NCBI RefSeq assembly: GCF_000007205.1 | Contig: NC_005043.1 | Span: 1,116,001-1,180,000, forward strand | From: Chlamydia pneumoniae TW-183 | GTDB lineage: Bacteria; Chlamydiota; Chlamydiia; Chlamydiales; Chlamydiaceae | Length of the DNA: 64,000 nt | Direction: 5' to 3' | Shown here: piece by piece, positions 17,100-26,409 of the stretch | Layout of the letters: every line of letters begins with the position of its first letter | How positions within the stretch are numbered: position 1 is the first letter of the stretch | The notes under the pieces: generated by a model | Told to the model about the DNA's origin: nothing | The model's database searches: none | The model's input: only the letters and a program-made list of their open reading frames with translations | Program-made: the position numbers and the translations under genes

Positions 17100-17163
17100 C
17101 TGACTTGAACAGCTGACCTTCACGATGTCAACGTGACGCTCTAACCAACTGAGCTAATACCCC
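17090..17163 (-). tRNA. tRNA-Val (anticodon GAC)
   Basis: 74 nt on the minus strand. Acceptor GGGGTAT pairs with ATATCCC (one G-U pair), discriminator A. The D arm is normal (AGCTCAGTTGGTTAGAGC). The anticodon loop TTGACAT sits in a TCACG/CGTGA stem. The variable loop is AGGTC and the T loop TTCAAGT. No CCA is encoded. Its 3' end overlaps the trmB stop codon region on the other strand. Confidence 0.95.
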
Positions 17164-17216
17164 GAGTTCAGCTACTATCCTAACTAGAAAATGGTATCTT
17201 TGCAATAGGCTTCTTC

Positions 17217-17819
17217 ATGTTTGCATATCGTACCCTGCTTACACATAATGTAGTCCAGGTATCACACGAAATTTTTAAAACCACAGTTGTTCCCGGAGAT
17301 ACAGTCATTGATGCGACCTGCGGAAACGGTAACGACAGCCTTTTTTTAGCGCGCTTGCTTCAAGGAGAGGGAAGACTTGTTGTCTACGATATCCAAAAAG
17401 AAGCGTTGTCCAATGCTTTACTATTGTTTGAAACACACTTGTCAGAGCAAGAAAGAAGTGTTATCGAAATGAAAGAGCAGTCGCACGAGCATATTTTAGA
17501 GAAAGATGTGAAGCTCATTCACTACAACTTGGGCTATCTTCCGAAAGGGAATAAAGAAATCACCACATTGGCAAGAACTACAGAAATAAGCTTAGAATAT
17601 GCTTTAAACATAGTCCGCCCCGATGGACTCATTACTGTCGTATGCTATCCAGGGCATCCAGAAGGAGAAAAGGAAACACATAGTGTCGAGAGCCTAGCAC
17701 AACGGTTACATCCTAAGGAATGGTGCGTGAGCTCATTTTATGTAGCGAATCGGTGTCGAGCCCCTAGACTTTTTATTTTTCAGAGACAGGGGAGTGAATC
17801 TTCGGTTGATAAGGGATAA
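17217..17819 (+). CDS. class I SAM-dependent methyltransferase, YtqB/putative rRNA methylase family
   Basis: 200 aa. Motif I is [19 protein letters not shown] (~32-50), followed by an acidic [19 protein letters not shown] and [14 protein letters not shown]. These spell the PF06962 family. Its best studied member, B. subtilis YtqB (MnmM), methylates the wobble-uridine side chain of tRNA; whether the chlamydial protein does the same is unknown. Its 3' end overlaps the 3' end of convergent murB by 47 bp. The ATG at 17217 lies 54 bp from the tRNA-Val gene. Methyltransferase call is firm, substrate open. Confidence 0.8.
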   Translation: MFAYRTLLTHNVVQVSHEIFKTTVVPGDTVIDATCGNGNDSLFLARLLQGEGRLVVYDIQKEALSNALLLFETHLSEQERSVIEMKEQSHEHILEKDVKLIHYNLGYLPKGNKEITTLARTTEISLEYALNIVRPDGLITVVCYPGHPEGEKETHSVESLAQRLHPKEWCVSSFYVANRCRAPRLFIFQRQGSESSVDKG

Positions 17820-18687
17820 TGCGAATCTCGTGTTCCAGATCAATGCCTTGCGTTTTTAACGTTGATTGGATGATAGCTATGAGTTGCTTGACCTCATCAG
17901 AAGTGGCCTTGCCAGTATTGATAATGAAGTTTGCATGCAACGGAGAAATTTGTGCCCCTCCGATTGCTAATCCCTTCAACCCAGCTGCGTCAATAAGCTT
18001 GCCAGCAGAAGTTCCTTCAGGATTACGGAAAATACAGCCAGCAGAAGGCTGCGTATAGGGCTGCGTCATGAGCCGATGTTGCAGAATGGATTTCGAGTGG
18101 TCGGCAGAAACTTGCTTTTTTGAAAGCTGGAAGGTCGCTGATAAAATAAACTCTTGTTGTCTATGGAAGCGCGAGGAGCGATAGCTCAGCTCTAATTCTT
18201 CTACAGAATAGGAACAAAGCTCTCCTTCAGAGTTGATTGTCTCAACATTTCTCACCACGGAAGATATGTCGCTTTCATTTGTACCTGCATTCATAAAAAT
18301 GGCCCCGCCAACCGACCCAGGGATGCCCGCAGCAAACTCAAGTCCCGAATATCCATTATAGGCAGTCGCTTTACCTAAAGCTGCAAAGGAAAGACCCGAA
18401 TACGCTTTAATACGAGCATCCTCTAGGAACTGTTTACCATAGATTGCATTGTAGAGTACAAAGCCATCAAAACCACGGTCATCAAATAAACAATTAGAGC
18501 CTTTCCCTATGATGAGGAAGGGATAGTTGATTGAATGTAGGAAACGGATAACTTCACGAGCCTCCTCAATAGTATGGATGGCTTTAAAGTAATTTGCAGG
18601 TCCTCCAATGCGGAAAGTGGAATACCTATTCAGCCACACACTACGACGAACAGGAAAAGGAAAATGCATAGGCGCAGCTTCTTTCAT
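17773..18687 (-). CDS. murB: UDP-N-acetylenolpyruvoylglucosamine reductase MurB
   Basis: 304 aa. FAD-binding motifs GKGSNCLF (61-68) and [15 protein letters not shown] (121-135) are intact. The C-terminal substrate motif is [10 protein letters not shown] (214-223), followed by [13 protein letters not shown]. The enzyme reduces enolpyruvyl-UDP-GlcNAc to UDP-MurNAc with NADPH, the second step of peptidoglycan precursor synthesis. Chlamydia keeps this pathway for its thin division-septum peptidoglycan. The residue aligned with the catalytic Ser of E. coli MurB (AGSFFKNP) is Cys218. It is transcribed behind nusB (26 bp gap). Confidence 0.93.
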   Translation of the reverse strand: MKEAAPMHFPFPVRRSVWLNRYSTFRIGGPANYFKAIHTIEEAREVIRFLHSINYPFLIIGKGSNCLFDDRGFDGFVLYNAIYGKQFLEDARIKAYSGLSFAALGKATAYNGYSGLEFAAGIPGSVGGAIFMNAGTNESDISSVVRNVETINSEGELCSYSVEELELSYRSSRFHRQQEFILSATFQLSKKQVSADHSKSILQHRLMTQPYTQPSAGCIFRNPEGTSAGKLIDAAGLKGLAIGGAQISPLHANFIINTGKATSDEVKQLIAIIQSTLKTQGIDLEHEIRIIPYQPKIHSPVSEK

Positions 18688-18713
18688 TTTTAGAATCCCT
18701 TGGTCTAAATTAA

Positions 18714-19196
18714 TCAGATTGATAAAGAATTTTCATTTAGAGATGAATCTGTGAAAATGTCATTCAAAATCGCCTGAATGAAAGGACAGGCTTCTGAATA
18801 ACTAAACTTTTTAACTAGACGAATTGCTTCTGCAATAAGAATGGCCTTGTTAATGGGTGGGCTGTAAAAATGCTCAAAGAGAGTCAGGCGTAGGACATTT
18901 TTTTCTACAAGATCTAAACTATCAAAAGACTTATTTTTAAGAGCATTCCCAATAATTAGATCCAATTCTTGTGATTTTTCTAAAATGCTTTTAGTCTGGT
19001 TTAAAGCTACGAGTACGTGTTTTTGAGACACCGCAGTTTGTGACATAAGCAAAGGAACTAAACTGTCCTCTGCTGAAGGAGCCATATCTAGGGCATACAA
19101 CATCTGCAAGATGATTTCTCTCATCTTTTGCTGAGGGAATTCCTTCGAGATCGAAATAGGGGACCCCGAGAATTTTTCAGGACTCAATGTGGCCAT
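18714..19196 (-). CDS. nusB: transcription antitermination factor NusB
   Basis: 160 aa from ATG 19196; a TTG three codons upstream is less likely. It is an all-helical NusB-fold protein with [15 protein letters not shown] near the N-terminus, then [17 protein letters not shown] and [32 protein letters not shown] written here in parts: [15 protein letters not shown] and [11 protein letters not shown]. NusB binds boxA RNA with NusE (S10) to prevent premature Rho termination in rRNA operons. It begins a short minus-strand operon with murB. Confidence 0.88.
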   Translation of the reverse strand: MATLSPEKFSGSPISISKEFPQQKMREIILQMLYALDMAPSAEDSLVPLLMSQTAVSQKHVLVALNQTKSILEKSQELDLIIGNALKNKSFDSLDLVEKNVLRLTLFEHFYSPPINKAILIAEAIRLVKKFSYSEACPFIQAILNDIFTDSSLNENSLSI

Positions 19197-19584
19197 GACA
19201 AGCAACCAAAAAATAGTTAATAATACACATTTAACTGCTAAAGAGGTCCTTAGCTAAGGAGTTGTGAGAAAGAAACAAGGTTATCTATTAGAAAGTTTTA
19301 ATTGCAACAAAAACTTCTTAGTTGAAAAATGTACTTTGTTTTCGGAACTCACTTATTTTCTGATTCAGAGAAAGAGTTGCTGGAGATTTTTTATATAAAA
19401 ATTTTTAATTTCTAAAGACGACAAGGATAATTATGAGAAAGGGATTTCCGTTGCTTTTCTTTTCCTAATACCCTAAGATAGCCTTCTTCTTGTCTAGAAC
19501 GGATAAAAGATCGGATTGTCTTTTCTGGAACACTCAGTGCTTTCAGACCATAGCAATTGTCTTAACAGGAAATTGAGATAGAGT
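19197..19584. other. intergenic region, divergent nusB / infC
   Basis: The 388-bp gap is AT-rich and contains no credible gene. It must carry promoters for nusB-murB (minus) and the infC operon (plus). A TATTAT-like -10 exists upstream of nusB, but without a good -35. No riboswitch or long hairpin was recognised. A long infC leader would fit autoregulation of this operon. Confidence 0.5.
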
Positions 19585-20145
19585 GTGGCATTAAATTTTA
19601 AGATTAACAGGCAAATAAGAGCTCCTAAAGTTCGTCTCATTGGTTCAGCCGGAGAACAGTTAGGAATACTTGCTATCAAAGATGCTTTGGATTTAGCCCG
19701 AGAGGCAGGTCTTGATTTAGTTGAAGTTGCTTCAAATAGCGAGCCTCCTGTATGTAAGATCATGGACTACGGTAAATACCGTTATGGTCTGACAAAAAAG
19801 GAAAAAGATAGTAAAAAAGCTCAACATCAGGTGCGCATAAAAGAAGTTAAGCTTAAGCCTAACATAGACGAAAATGATTTTTCGACTAAGTTAAAGCAAG
19901 CGCGTACGTTCGTTGAAAAAGGAAATAAAGTCAAAATTACATGCATGTTCCGTGGTAGAGAATTAGCTTATCCAGAACATGGTTTTAAAGTTGTTCAAAA
20001 AATGAGTCAGGGTTTAGAGGATATTGGTTTCGTTGAAGCTGAACCCAAACTAGCAGGTCGTTCCTTGATTTGTGTTGTGGCTCCAGGAACAGTAAAAACA
20101 AAGAAAAAACAGGAAAAGTCTCATGCCCAAGATGAAAACCAATAA
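19585..20145 (+). CDS. infC: translation initiation factor IF-3
   Basis: 186 aa. The start is GTG (19585); an in-frame TAG at 19579 leaves no alternative upstream. The N-domain contains [28 protein letters not shown] and [12 protein letters not shown]; the C-domain has [20 protein letters not shown] and a basic tail extended by KKKQEK. IF-3 binds the 30S subunit, blocks premature 50S joining and polices start codons. A non-AUG start is typical of infC and allows self-control. The last 23 bases overlap rpmI, so the two are translationally linked. Confidence 0.96.
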
Positions 20146-20317
20146 GTCTGTTTCAGCACGTTTTAAATTAACAGCCTCAGGCCAATTAAAAAGAACTCGT
20201 CCAGGGAAGAGACATAAGTTGTCTAAAAAGTCTTCGCAAGAAAAACGCAACCTATCTAAGCAGCCTCTTGTAGATAAAGGTCAGGTAGGTATGTATAAGC
20301 GAATGATGCTTGTTTAA
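20123..20317 (+). CDS. rpmI: 50S ribosomal protein L35
   Basis: 64 aa, very basic, with the L35 landmarks [20 protein letters not shown] and a C-terminal Lys/Arg-rich segment ([12 protein letters not shown]). It overlaps infC by 23 bp in another frame and precedes rplT by 18 bp: the conserved infC-rpmI-rplT order. Confidence 0.95.
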
Positions 20318-20335
20318 AGGTAAGGAAAGTTAGTT

Positions 20336-20701
20336 ATGGTAAGAGCAACAGGTTCGGTAGCTTCTAGACGTCGTCGTAAACGTATATTAAAACAAGCTAA
20401 AGGTTTCTGGGGTGATAGAAAAGGGCATATTCGTCAGAGTCGCTCTAGTGTCATGCGCGCTATGGCATTCAATTACATGCACAGGAAAGACCGTAAAGGG
20501 GATTTCCGTAGCCTTTGGATTGCTCGTCTTAATGTCGCTTCAAGAATTCATAGCCTCTCTTATAGCCGTTTAATCAACGGCTTGAAATGCGCGAATATTT
20601 CTTTAAACAGAAAGATGCTTTCAGAAATAGCTATCCACAATCCTGAAGGTTTTGCAGAAATTGCAAACCAGGCTAAAAAAGCTTTGGAAGCCACAGTTTA
20701 G
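20336..20701 (+). CDS. rplT: 50S ribosomal protein L20
   Basis: 121 aa. Hallmarks are the basic N-terminal arm (MVRATGSVASRRRRKRILKQ), AKGFWGDRKGHIRQS and a globular C-terminus (IHNPEGFAEIANQAKKAL). L20 is needed early in 50S assembly and in many bacteria represses its own operon by binding the leader mRNA. AAGGTAAGGAAAG upstream supplies the ribosome site. pheS follows 14 bp later. Confidence 0.96.
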   Translation: MVRATGSVASRRRRKRILKQAKGFWGDRKGHIRQSRSSVMRAMAFNYMHRKDRKGDFRSLWIARLNVASRIHSLSYSRLINGLKCANISLNRKMLSEIAIHNPEGFAEIANQAKKALEATV

Positions 20702-20715
20702 GGATTAGAATTTCT

Positions 20716-21735
20716 ATGGAAATGAAAGAAGAGATTGAAGCTGTAAAGCAGCAATTTCACTCTGAGTTAGATCAGGTGAACTCTTCTCAGGCACTTGCAG
20801 ATCTTAAGGTCCGCTACTTAGGAAAAAAAGGAATTTTTCGGAGTTTCTCAGAAAAATTAAAGCAATGTACAGATAAGGCAAAACTAGGTTCCCTTATCAA
20901 CGACTTTAAAACTTATGTAGAGGATCTTTTACAAGAAAAAAGCCTTGTGCTTCTTGCTTCAGAACAAGCCGAAGCCTTTTCTAAAGAAAAAATAGATAGC
21001 TCTCTCCCTGGAGATTCTCAACCTTCTGGGGGAAGACACATTTTAAAAAGTATCCTCGATGATGTTGTCGATATTTTTGTTCACCTAGGATTTTGTGTTC
21101 GAGAAGCCCCTAACATCGAAAGTGAAGCCAATAATTTTACCTTACTCAACTTCACTGAAGATCATCCTGCTAGACAGATGCATGATACTTTCTATCTAAA
21201 TGCTACAACAGTACTGCGAACACACACATCAAACGTACAGGCTCGTGAACTAAAGAAACAACAACCTCCAATCAAAGTTGTTGCCCCCGGCCTATGTTTT
21301 CGTAACGAAGATATTTCTGCACGTTCTCATGTGCTCTTCCATCAAGTGGAAGCTTTTTATGTAGATCACAATGTAACGTTTTCGGACTTGACTGCAATCC
21401 TCAGTGCATTCTACCATTCCTTCTTCCAAAGGAAAACAGAGTTACGTTTTAGACATAGCTACTTTCCTTTTGTTGAGCCAGGTATAGAAGTAGATGTCTC
21501 TTGTGAATGTTGTGGCAAAGGATGTGCCCTTTGCAAACATACAGGTTGGCTGGAAGTTGCGGGAGCGGGAATGATTCATCCCCAAGTACTACGTAACGGA
21601 AATGTTGATCCTGAAATCTATTCTGGGTATGCTGTTGGCATGGGAATCGAAAGATTGGCAATGTTAAAATATGGCGTCTCCGATATCCGACTTTTTAGTG
21701 AAAACGATTTAAGGTTTTTACAACAATTCTCTTAA
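20716..21735 (+). CDS. pheS: phenylalanine-tRNA ligase alpha subunit
   Basis: 339 aa. An N-terminal coiled-coil tRNA-binding domain (~1-85) is followed by class II catalytic motifs: FNLLNFTEDHPAR-like TLLNFTEDHPARQMHDTFY, RTHTSNVQAR, FRNEDISARSH (motif 2) and GMGIERLAMLKYG (motif 3). A Cys cluster (CECCGKGCALC, ~257-267) precedes GWLEVAGAGM. It charges tRNA-Phe together with PheT, which is not in this window. It ends the infC operon, and a tRNA-Ser gene begins at the next base after its TAA. Confidence 0.96.
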   Translation: MEMKEEIEAVKQQFHSELDQVNSSQALADLKVRYLGKKGIFRSFSEKLKQCTDKAKLGSLINDFKTYVEDLLQEKSLVLLASEQAEAFSKEKIDSSLPGDSQPSGGRHILKSILDDVVDIFVHLGFCVREAPNIESEANNFTLLNFTEDHPARQMHDTFYLNATTVLRTHTSNVQARELKKQQPPIKVVAPGLCFRNEDISARSHVLFHQVEAFYVDHNVTFSDLTAILSAFYHSFFQRKTELRFRHSYFPFVEPGIEVDVSCECCGKGCALCKHTGWLEVAGAGMIHPQVLRNGNVDPEIYSGYAVGMGIERLAMLKYGVSDIRLFSENDLRFLQQFS

Positions 21736-21820
21736 GGAAGAATGGCAGAGCGGTTTAATGCACCTGTCTTGAAAACAGGAGACCTGAAAGGGTCCGGGGG
21801 TTCGAATCCCTCTTCTTCCG
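21736..21820 (+). tRNA. tRNA-Ser (anticodon TGA)
   Basis: 85 nt with a long variable arm, as expected for class II tRNAs. Acceptor GGAAGAA pairs with TTCTTCC, discriminator G. The anticodon stem CCTGT/ACAGG holds loop CTTGAAA. The T loop is TTCGAAT. It starts at the base following the pheS stop codon, so it is probably cut from the pheS transcript. No CCA is encoded. Confidence 0.96.
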
Positions 21821-22031
21821 TTTCCTTTTTATTCACGTTTATTCCGATAGAGGAACTTTGTGGCTAAGAGCCACGAGTTTCTGGTATTCAACGAGTTCTT
21901 TCTTTTTTCTTTTGATTTCTTGCCTTTTCAGGTTTCATAGTTTTTATTAACTTTTAATTTTCTCTTTATTAATTATTTATATCTAAATCTATTATTTTTA
22001 TTTTTAAACTAATTGATGGTTAATTTGTTTT

Positions 22032-22037
22032 TATAAT
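22032..22037 (+). promoter_or_regulatory. candidate -10 box for the 681-aa gene
   Basis: A perfect TATAAT lies 62 bp before the start codon at 22100. The -35 position (CTAATT/TAATTG) is weak. The whole 279-bp gap after tRNA-Ser is very AT-rich, as is common for chlamydial promoters. Confidence 0.35.
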
Positions 22038-22099
22038 AAATTAGAAAGACGATCTCATAAAAAATAATCTAACTTTTTTGGTTCCATCGAGGAGGTAGA

Positions 22100-24145
22100 A
22101 TGAAAAGGTCTCGACGTAACTTCGAACAGGCTTTAGAAAATTTAGAAAAGCTCAAAGAGATTTCTTTAGCTACCTCGAATGATTCCTACCTAAATAATCC
22201 AGCACGCTTCAACCAGAGAAAACAAACAGGCTCTTCTGTCATGGAAATGAAAGAGGCTCTGAAAAATGTTGAAAATTATCTACTCGAAATCAGCTGTGTT
22301 TCGAAAAGTCATGCAGATAAAGCTCTTAAAGAATCAGATTTTTTAATTGCAGGTGTGCAAAACGTCTTTTCCTTTTTAGAGAACCAAGAAGACCTCTATA
22401 AGTCTTTACTAGACGAATATTCTGAAGTTACTAAGGCTTATGATGAGGTAAAAAAGAATCTTAAAGAAGTCCCAACTTATGACCTCTCGACAGATGAAGA
22501 AACCGAGGAACACAAAGAACCCGAGTGCTTTTTAAATAACCTTGTTGAAGTTAAGCGGGACCGTTCCTATGAGCTTTTCTACATGCTAGATGAGCAAGAC
22601 AAACGCTTTTATAACGATGCTCTTGTCCAGATCATCTATAAGCAAAATAAACTACACGAAACTGTAAATGAAGGTGACCCCCTAACTAAAACACTCCTCT
22701 GGAATAGTGAAGAAGTTAAAAACATTGCCTCTTCGCTGGTTATCGTAAATGATATGCCCTTGCGATTGTTTTATCAGCGTGCTTTAAGCCATTTAGACAT
22801 CGAAGCTGTGGTCAAAGTTCATAACGCAGTCATGGCGTTGTTCTTCTCAAGATACGAAGCTACAATGGTCTTCAAAAGCCCTAAGAAGCATAATATATGG
22901 TACTTTAATGACTTTTTGCTCTTTTTGAGAGAAGCATGGAAAGACTTAAATAATAACGTGATTGATTCTCAAGAGAGAAAACAGACGAAACTTCTTGCTT
23001 CCGCTTTAAGTCTCGGGATCTTTGAAAGCAAACTAGTATTTGAAGAGGCATCTCGTTATCTCTACTTCAATATTCAAACGAAATTAGAAAACGCCAACGG
23101 GAAGAAGCCTCTTTCACCAGGACAATATCTTACAGACGCTTATGAAGAACTTCATCGTCTTATCTCTAAATATCCTAACGGGCCTCTTTTTAAAGCTATG
23201 GATAGAGTTTTAGAACATGAATCCCGTCCCTATGATCCTATGATTTTAGGAATCCTCCCTAGCCTTGAAGGAACGTTAAAGCTCCACGGGAAATCTATAG
23301 ATATCATACGATCTCCCAGTCCTGTGACCCAAAGCTCGATTTTGTATGCTAATTGTAATGAGGAATTCTTAGGGTTTCTTAATGCTAAAGCACATCGCAG
23401 TGAGGTGACTTTAGTTCTAAATATTCAGAATCGTATATCAAGAAAAGAACGTGCGCGAAGCCGTGTTATCGAAGAAGCTTTAGAACAAGAAGAACACGCC
23501 CCCTATGTCCACGCCTTCTCTTTCCCTGAACCCGAAGAACTCCTCCAGAATTTGGAAAGTATTCATGGAGATATTGAAACTTTTGCTGATTTCTTTTCTA
23601 TTCTGCAAGAAGAGTTTCATAAACCCCTTCTTGCTTCATCATTTTTTCTAACGAAAGAATTAAAAGAGTTCGTAGGTAGCTTCTTAAAAGAAAAACTCAC
23701 GGCGTTGAAAGACATTTTCTTTGCTAAGAAAAAAATTCTATTCAGAAATGATAAGCTTTTGCTTCTACACCTCCTCTCGTACCTAATTGTCTTTAAGTTA
23801 ATAGAACGTACCAATCCCAACTCTATTGTCGTCGTATCTAAAGATGGGCTGGATTATGTTTCTGTCTTTATTGCGGGATTTGCGTTCTTTTCTAGGGAAG
23901 CGTTTTGGGATGAACATAGCTTGAAACTATTACTTACGAATGTTTTATCTCCTACACTCGTAGCTAGAGATCGTCTGGTCTTCGTATCCCATATTGAACT
24001 CTTAAGTAAATTTGTAAACTGTCTAAAGAAAAATCGTCAGGGATTTTCTAGTCTGAAGTCTTTCTTCAAAGATGACATTGAAGGTTGGGAGTTCACCGGG
24101 TACTTGCATGAACTCACTGAAGTTTCGCATAAGCATAATTTGTAA
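22100..24145 (+). CDS. large chlamydial hypothetical protein (CT837-type)
   Basis: 681 aa, soluble and helix-rich. It starts at an ATG behind a strong GAGGAGG site. No signal peptide, membrane segment or recognised catalytic motif was found. The N-terminal third is charged and coiled-coil-like (LEKLKEIS, YSEVTKAYDEVKKNLKE); the C-terminal third is more hydrophobic (LLLHLLSYLIVFKLIER). By position between pheS and the LptF/G pair it corresponds to C. trachomatis CT837, whose function I do not know. Its 3' end overlaps the convergent permease gene by 32 bp. Confidence 0.75.
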   Translation: MKRSRRNFEQALENLEKLKEISLATSNDSYLNNPARFNQRKQTGSSVMEMKEALKNVENYLLEISCVSKSHADKALKESDFLIAGVQNVFSFLENQEDLYKSLLDEYSEVTKAYDEVKKNLKEVPTYDLSTDEETEEHKEPECFLNNLVEVKRDRSYELFYMLDEQDKRFYNDALVQIIYKQNKLHETVNEGDPLTKTLLWNSEEVKNIASSLVIVNDMPLRLFYQRALSHLDIEAVVKVHNAVMALFFSRYEATMVFKSPKKHNIWYFNDFLLFLREAWKDLNNNVIDSQERKQTKLLASALSLGIFESKLVFEEASRYLYFNIQTKLENANGKKPLSPGQYLTDAYEELHRLISKYPNGPLFKAMDRVLEHESRPYDPMILGILPSLEGTLKLHGKSIDIIRSPSPVTQSSILYANCNEEFLGFLNAKAHRSEVTLVLNIQNRISRKERARSRVIEEALEQEEHAPYVHAFSFPEPEELLQNLESIHGDIETFADFFSILQEEFHKPLLASSFFLTKELKEFVGSFLKEKLTALKDIFFAKKKILFRNDKLLLLHLLSYLIVFKLIERTNPNSIVVVSKDGLDYVSVFIAGFAFFSREAFWDEHSLKLLLTNVLSPTLVARDRLVFVSHIELLSKFVNCLKKNRQGFSSLKSFFKDDIEGWEFTGYLHELTEVSHKHNL

Positions 24146-25214
24146 GTAGAAAGAGTACTATAAGAGGAAAAGCCATCACAGGAAGTGTGGGAAGAACGCT
24201 GCTACTGGCTAAGACGATTCCCGCCTTTAGGAAGACAAAGAAAATATTTACCGTCCCTAAAGGGATCAAATAGGCTAGAGTGACCGTTGGTGTTCTACTA
24301 AATCTCAAACAGAGATAGGCAGATAAAATGATAGCCGCCATACAGGCAAGTGGTGAAATTAAGACGTAATAGAATTGAGCCAGAAGAGAAAGAATCCTTT
24401 GTGGCACTTGTGTCGAGAGTCCTAAACCTGTAGCGTTCCAAGGGATGGCCTTGAAAAATTCTGAAAGACGGTTTTTATTCCCTGCAGAAAATAGCTTGGA
24501 AAAAGGATTTTCATAGAAATTAAACTCGATCTCAGGAAACTCCTTCATATCGAAAAACTCCTTAAGCTCAAGATTTTCTGAATCATTAGCGAAAAATTGT
24601 GTGACATTTAAACCAATCGGAAGAGAGAGGGTGGTGAACGCTAACTTTTCCATGGTGTAAATGGTTTTAGGATCTTTGATCCAGAAGACATTATTTAAAG
24701 TAAGCGTCTTAGGCTCAATAGAAGAATATAAGAGTACTGTTTGATCTTTGAGGTAAAGAGCAGGAATTTTTCCCTGCTCTTTATCTGTCGTGCCTCTATC
24801 CATATTTTCTTTAGTAATAGAGATTTTCTCGCAAATAGGATGCAACCACTGGAAATTCGCATAGAGCACCATCATGATCACAGCTCCCGAAAGGAGAAGA
24901 GGATGCATTAGAGATTTTAAGGAGAGACCAGAAGCTTGTAGAAGAATAATTTCTCGCTTATTTTGCATAGCAAAAAGCGTGCTTGTTGTTGCTACTGCAA
25001 CAAGCTGAGGCATGAGGAACTCTGCTTTTAACGAAATCTGTGCTAGGTAGTACAATATAGAGAGCTTGACAGAAGCTCCAGAAGCAGCTGTAGAGGCCCC
25101 TTTAAGGGTATGCAAAGAGTGATGAATGGAAGCATAGAATATAAGAGCAAGTACCAAAAGAGAGGTAAGTGCAAACCAAAATCTAGTGAGTAAGTGGCGT
25201 TTCCAAATCAACAT
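24114..25214 (-). CDS. LptF/LptG-family (YjgP/YjgQ) lipopolysaccharide export permease, second gene
   Basis: 366 aa. Six predicted membrane helices are arranged three (residues ~12-120), a large periplasmic beta-rich region (~125-270), then three (~275-362). This is the LptF/G layout. These permeases pair with the LptB ATPase to pull lipopolysaccharide from the inner membrane onto the Lpt bridge. It follows the next paralogue by 3 bp on the same strand, so both are co-transcribed as the expected heterodimer. By order (second gene) it would be LptG, but sequence alone does not settle F versus G. lptB is not in the window. Confidence 0.85.
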   Translation of the reverse strand: MLIWKRHLLTRFWFALTSLLVLALIFYASIHHSLHTLKGASTAASGASVKLSILYYLAQISLKAEFLMPQLVAVATTSTLFAMQNKREIILLQASGLSLKSLMHPLLLSGAVIMMVLYANFQWLHPICEKISITKENMDRGTTDKEQGKIPALYLKDQTVLLYSSIEPKTLTLNNVFWIKDPKTIYTMEKLAFTTLSLPIGLNVTQFFANDSENLELKEFFDMKEFPEIEFNFYENPFSKLFSAGNKNRLSEFFKAIPWNATGLGLSTQVPQRILSLLAQFYYVLISPLACMAAIILSAYLCLRFSRTPTVTLAYLIPLGTVNIFFVFLKAGIVLASSSVLPTLPVMAFPLIVLFLLTNYAYAKLQ

Positions 25215-25217
25215 ACG

Positions 25218-26291
25218 TTAAGCATACCCTCGACTTTCCCTATACGCGCGAGCAGCAAAGACAACCCAAGAGACCAATTGGGGGAAGACAAATAGCATGA
25301 AGGCTAGGGGTAGATTTTTTGTATTTTTCCCAACGATAAGCAGAATAAGGTCCAAAATAGGGAAAATGAAATATAAAGCTATAGATTTTCGAAATCTAGG
25401 TTTATGAATTCCAAGGATCATGCCAGCATACGTCAGCGTGATACAGAGAAAACCAATAGCAACTCTTCGGAGCGTTTCAGGAAGATGCGGGTGCTTTAGG
25501 GACTGTTTAACAAGCTGCTTCCAAGGCAGATAGTCTGTCCGTGTCTTTAAATAAGATTTTCCTGCAAACAATGTTGAAGTAATCTTGGGAATTAGCAATT
25601 CATCTAAGGTTTCAATATAGAATCTTTGAGAAGATGGTGAGGAAGATTCTGTTAACGAGTCTGGAAGCTTTGAGATAAAGACCACATCCTTAGCTTTTAC
25701 AGTATCTTTAGTAGTGTCAGGGATGATACTTTTTATAATTCCCACATGGGAGATCTCATTATTTCCTTTTAGAGCTACAATGACATTGTCAAACTTGCTT
25801 TTAGCACAATGATCTACAGCGATGAAAATACGATTGTTTTCTTTTTTCTGTAGAGTCTGTAAGAGCAGGGCTGGTGATGTCATTGCCATGTTTGCAATTT
25901 CCTTGCATGTTTGATAGCGACAAATTGAAGCAAGCTCTGAGCATGTGTAAAAGTTTAAACAGCAAATGGCTCCAGAAACCATCAAAACAGGAAACATGAT
26001 GATGCTTTGAGAAGCTCCAGACGCTCTTAGAAACGTCATGTGGTTGTTATCTGATAATTTACGGAAAAGAGAGAATGCTGAGACAAAACAAGAGCCAGGG
26101 AGAATAAAGGGAAGAAGGTAGGGGATTTGGTAAGCCATTAAACGTAAGACTGTATCGTAAGGAACGTCTTTAGCAATGTAGGCAACAATTTCCTGTAGAG
26201 AGCTAATTATAGAAATACAAATTAAGCTTAAGGTACAGAAAGCTGCTGTTTTTAAGTAACGGAAAATGAGAACTTTCCATAAAATAGGCAT
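25218..26291 (-). CDS. LptF/LptG-family (YjgP/YjgQ) lipopolysaccharide export permease, first gene
   Basis: 357 aa with the same 3+3 helix layout: helices at ~10-120, a periplasmic domain ~125-260, and helices ~265-350. The segment LFRKLSDNNHMTFLRASGAS resembles the conserved cytoplasmic coupling helix of LptF/G that contacts the ATPase. Being the first of the pair it is likely LptF-like. The start is 118 bp from divergent tilS, so a promoter region is shared. Chlamydia makes a lipooligosaccharide that needs this export route. Confidence 0.85.
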   Translation of the reverse strand: MPILWKVLIFRYLKTAAFCTLSLICISIISSLQEIVAYIAKDVPYDTVLRLMAYQIPYLLPFILPGSCFVSAFSLFRKLSDNNHMTFLRASGASQSIIMFPVLMVSGAICCLNFYTCSELASICRYQTCKEIANMAMTSPALLLQTLQKKENNRIFIAVDHCAKSKFDNVIVALKGNNEISHVGIIKSIIPDTTKDTVKAKDVVFISKLPDSLTESSSPSSQRFYIETLDELLIPKITSTLFAGKSYLKTRTDYLPWKQLVKQSLKHPHLPETLRRVAIGFLCITLTYAGMILGIHKPRFRKSIALYFIFPILDLILLIVGKNTKNLPLAFMLFVFPQLVSWVVFAARAYRESRGYA

Positions 26292-26409
26292 GGCTTACCT
26301 GGTAATTACAATTTCTTAGATGCCTTGATAGAGTGAAAGAGTCACGATCTGTTTTGAAAAATCCCTAGCAACACTATTCTTTTCAATGATTTTTATATAG
26401 GCGTATAAA

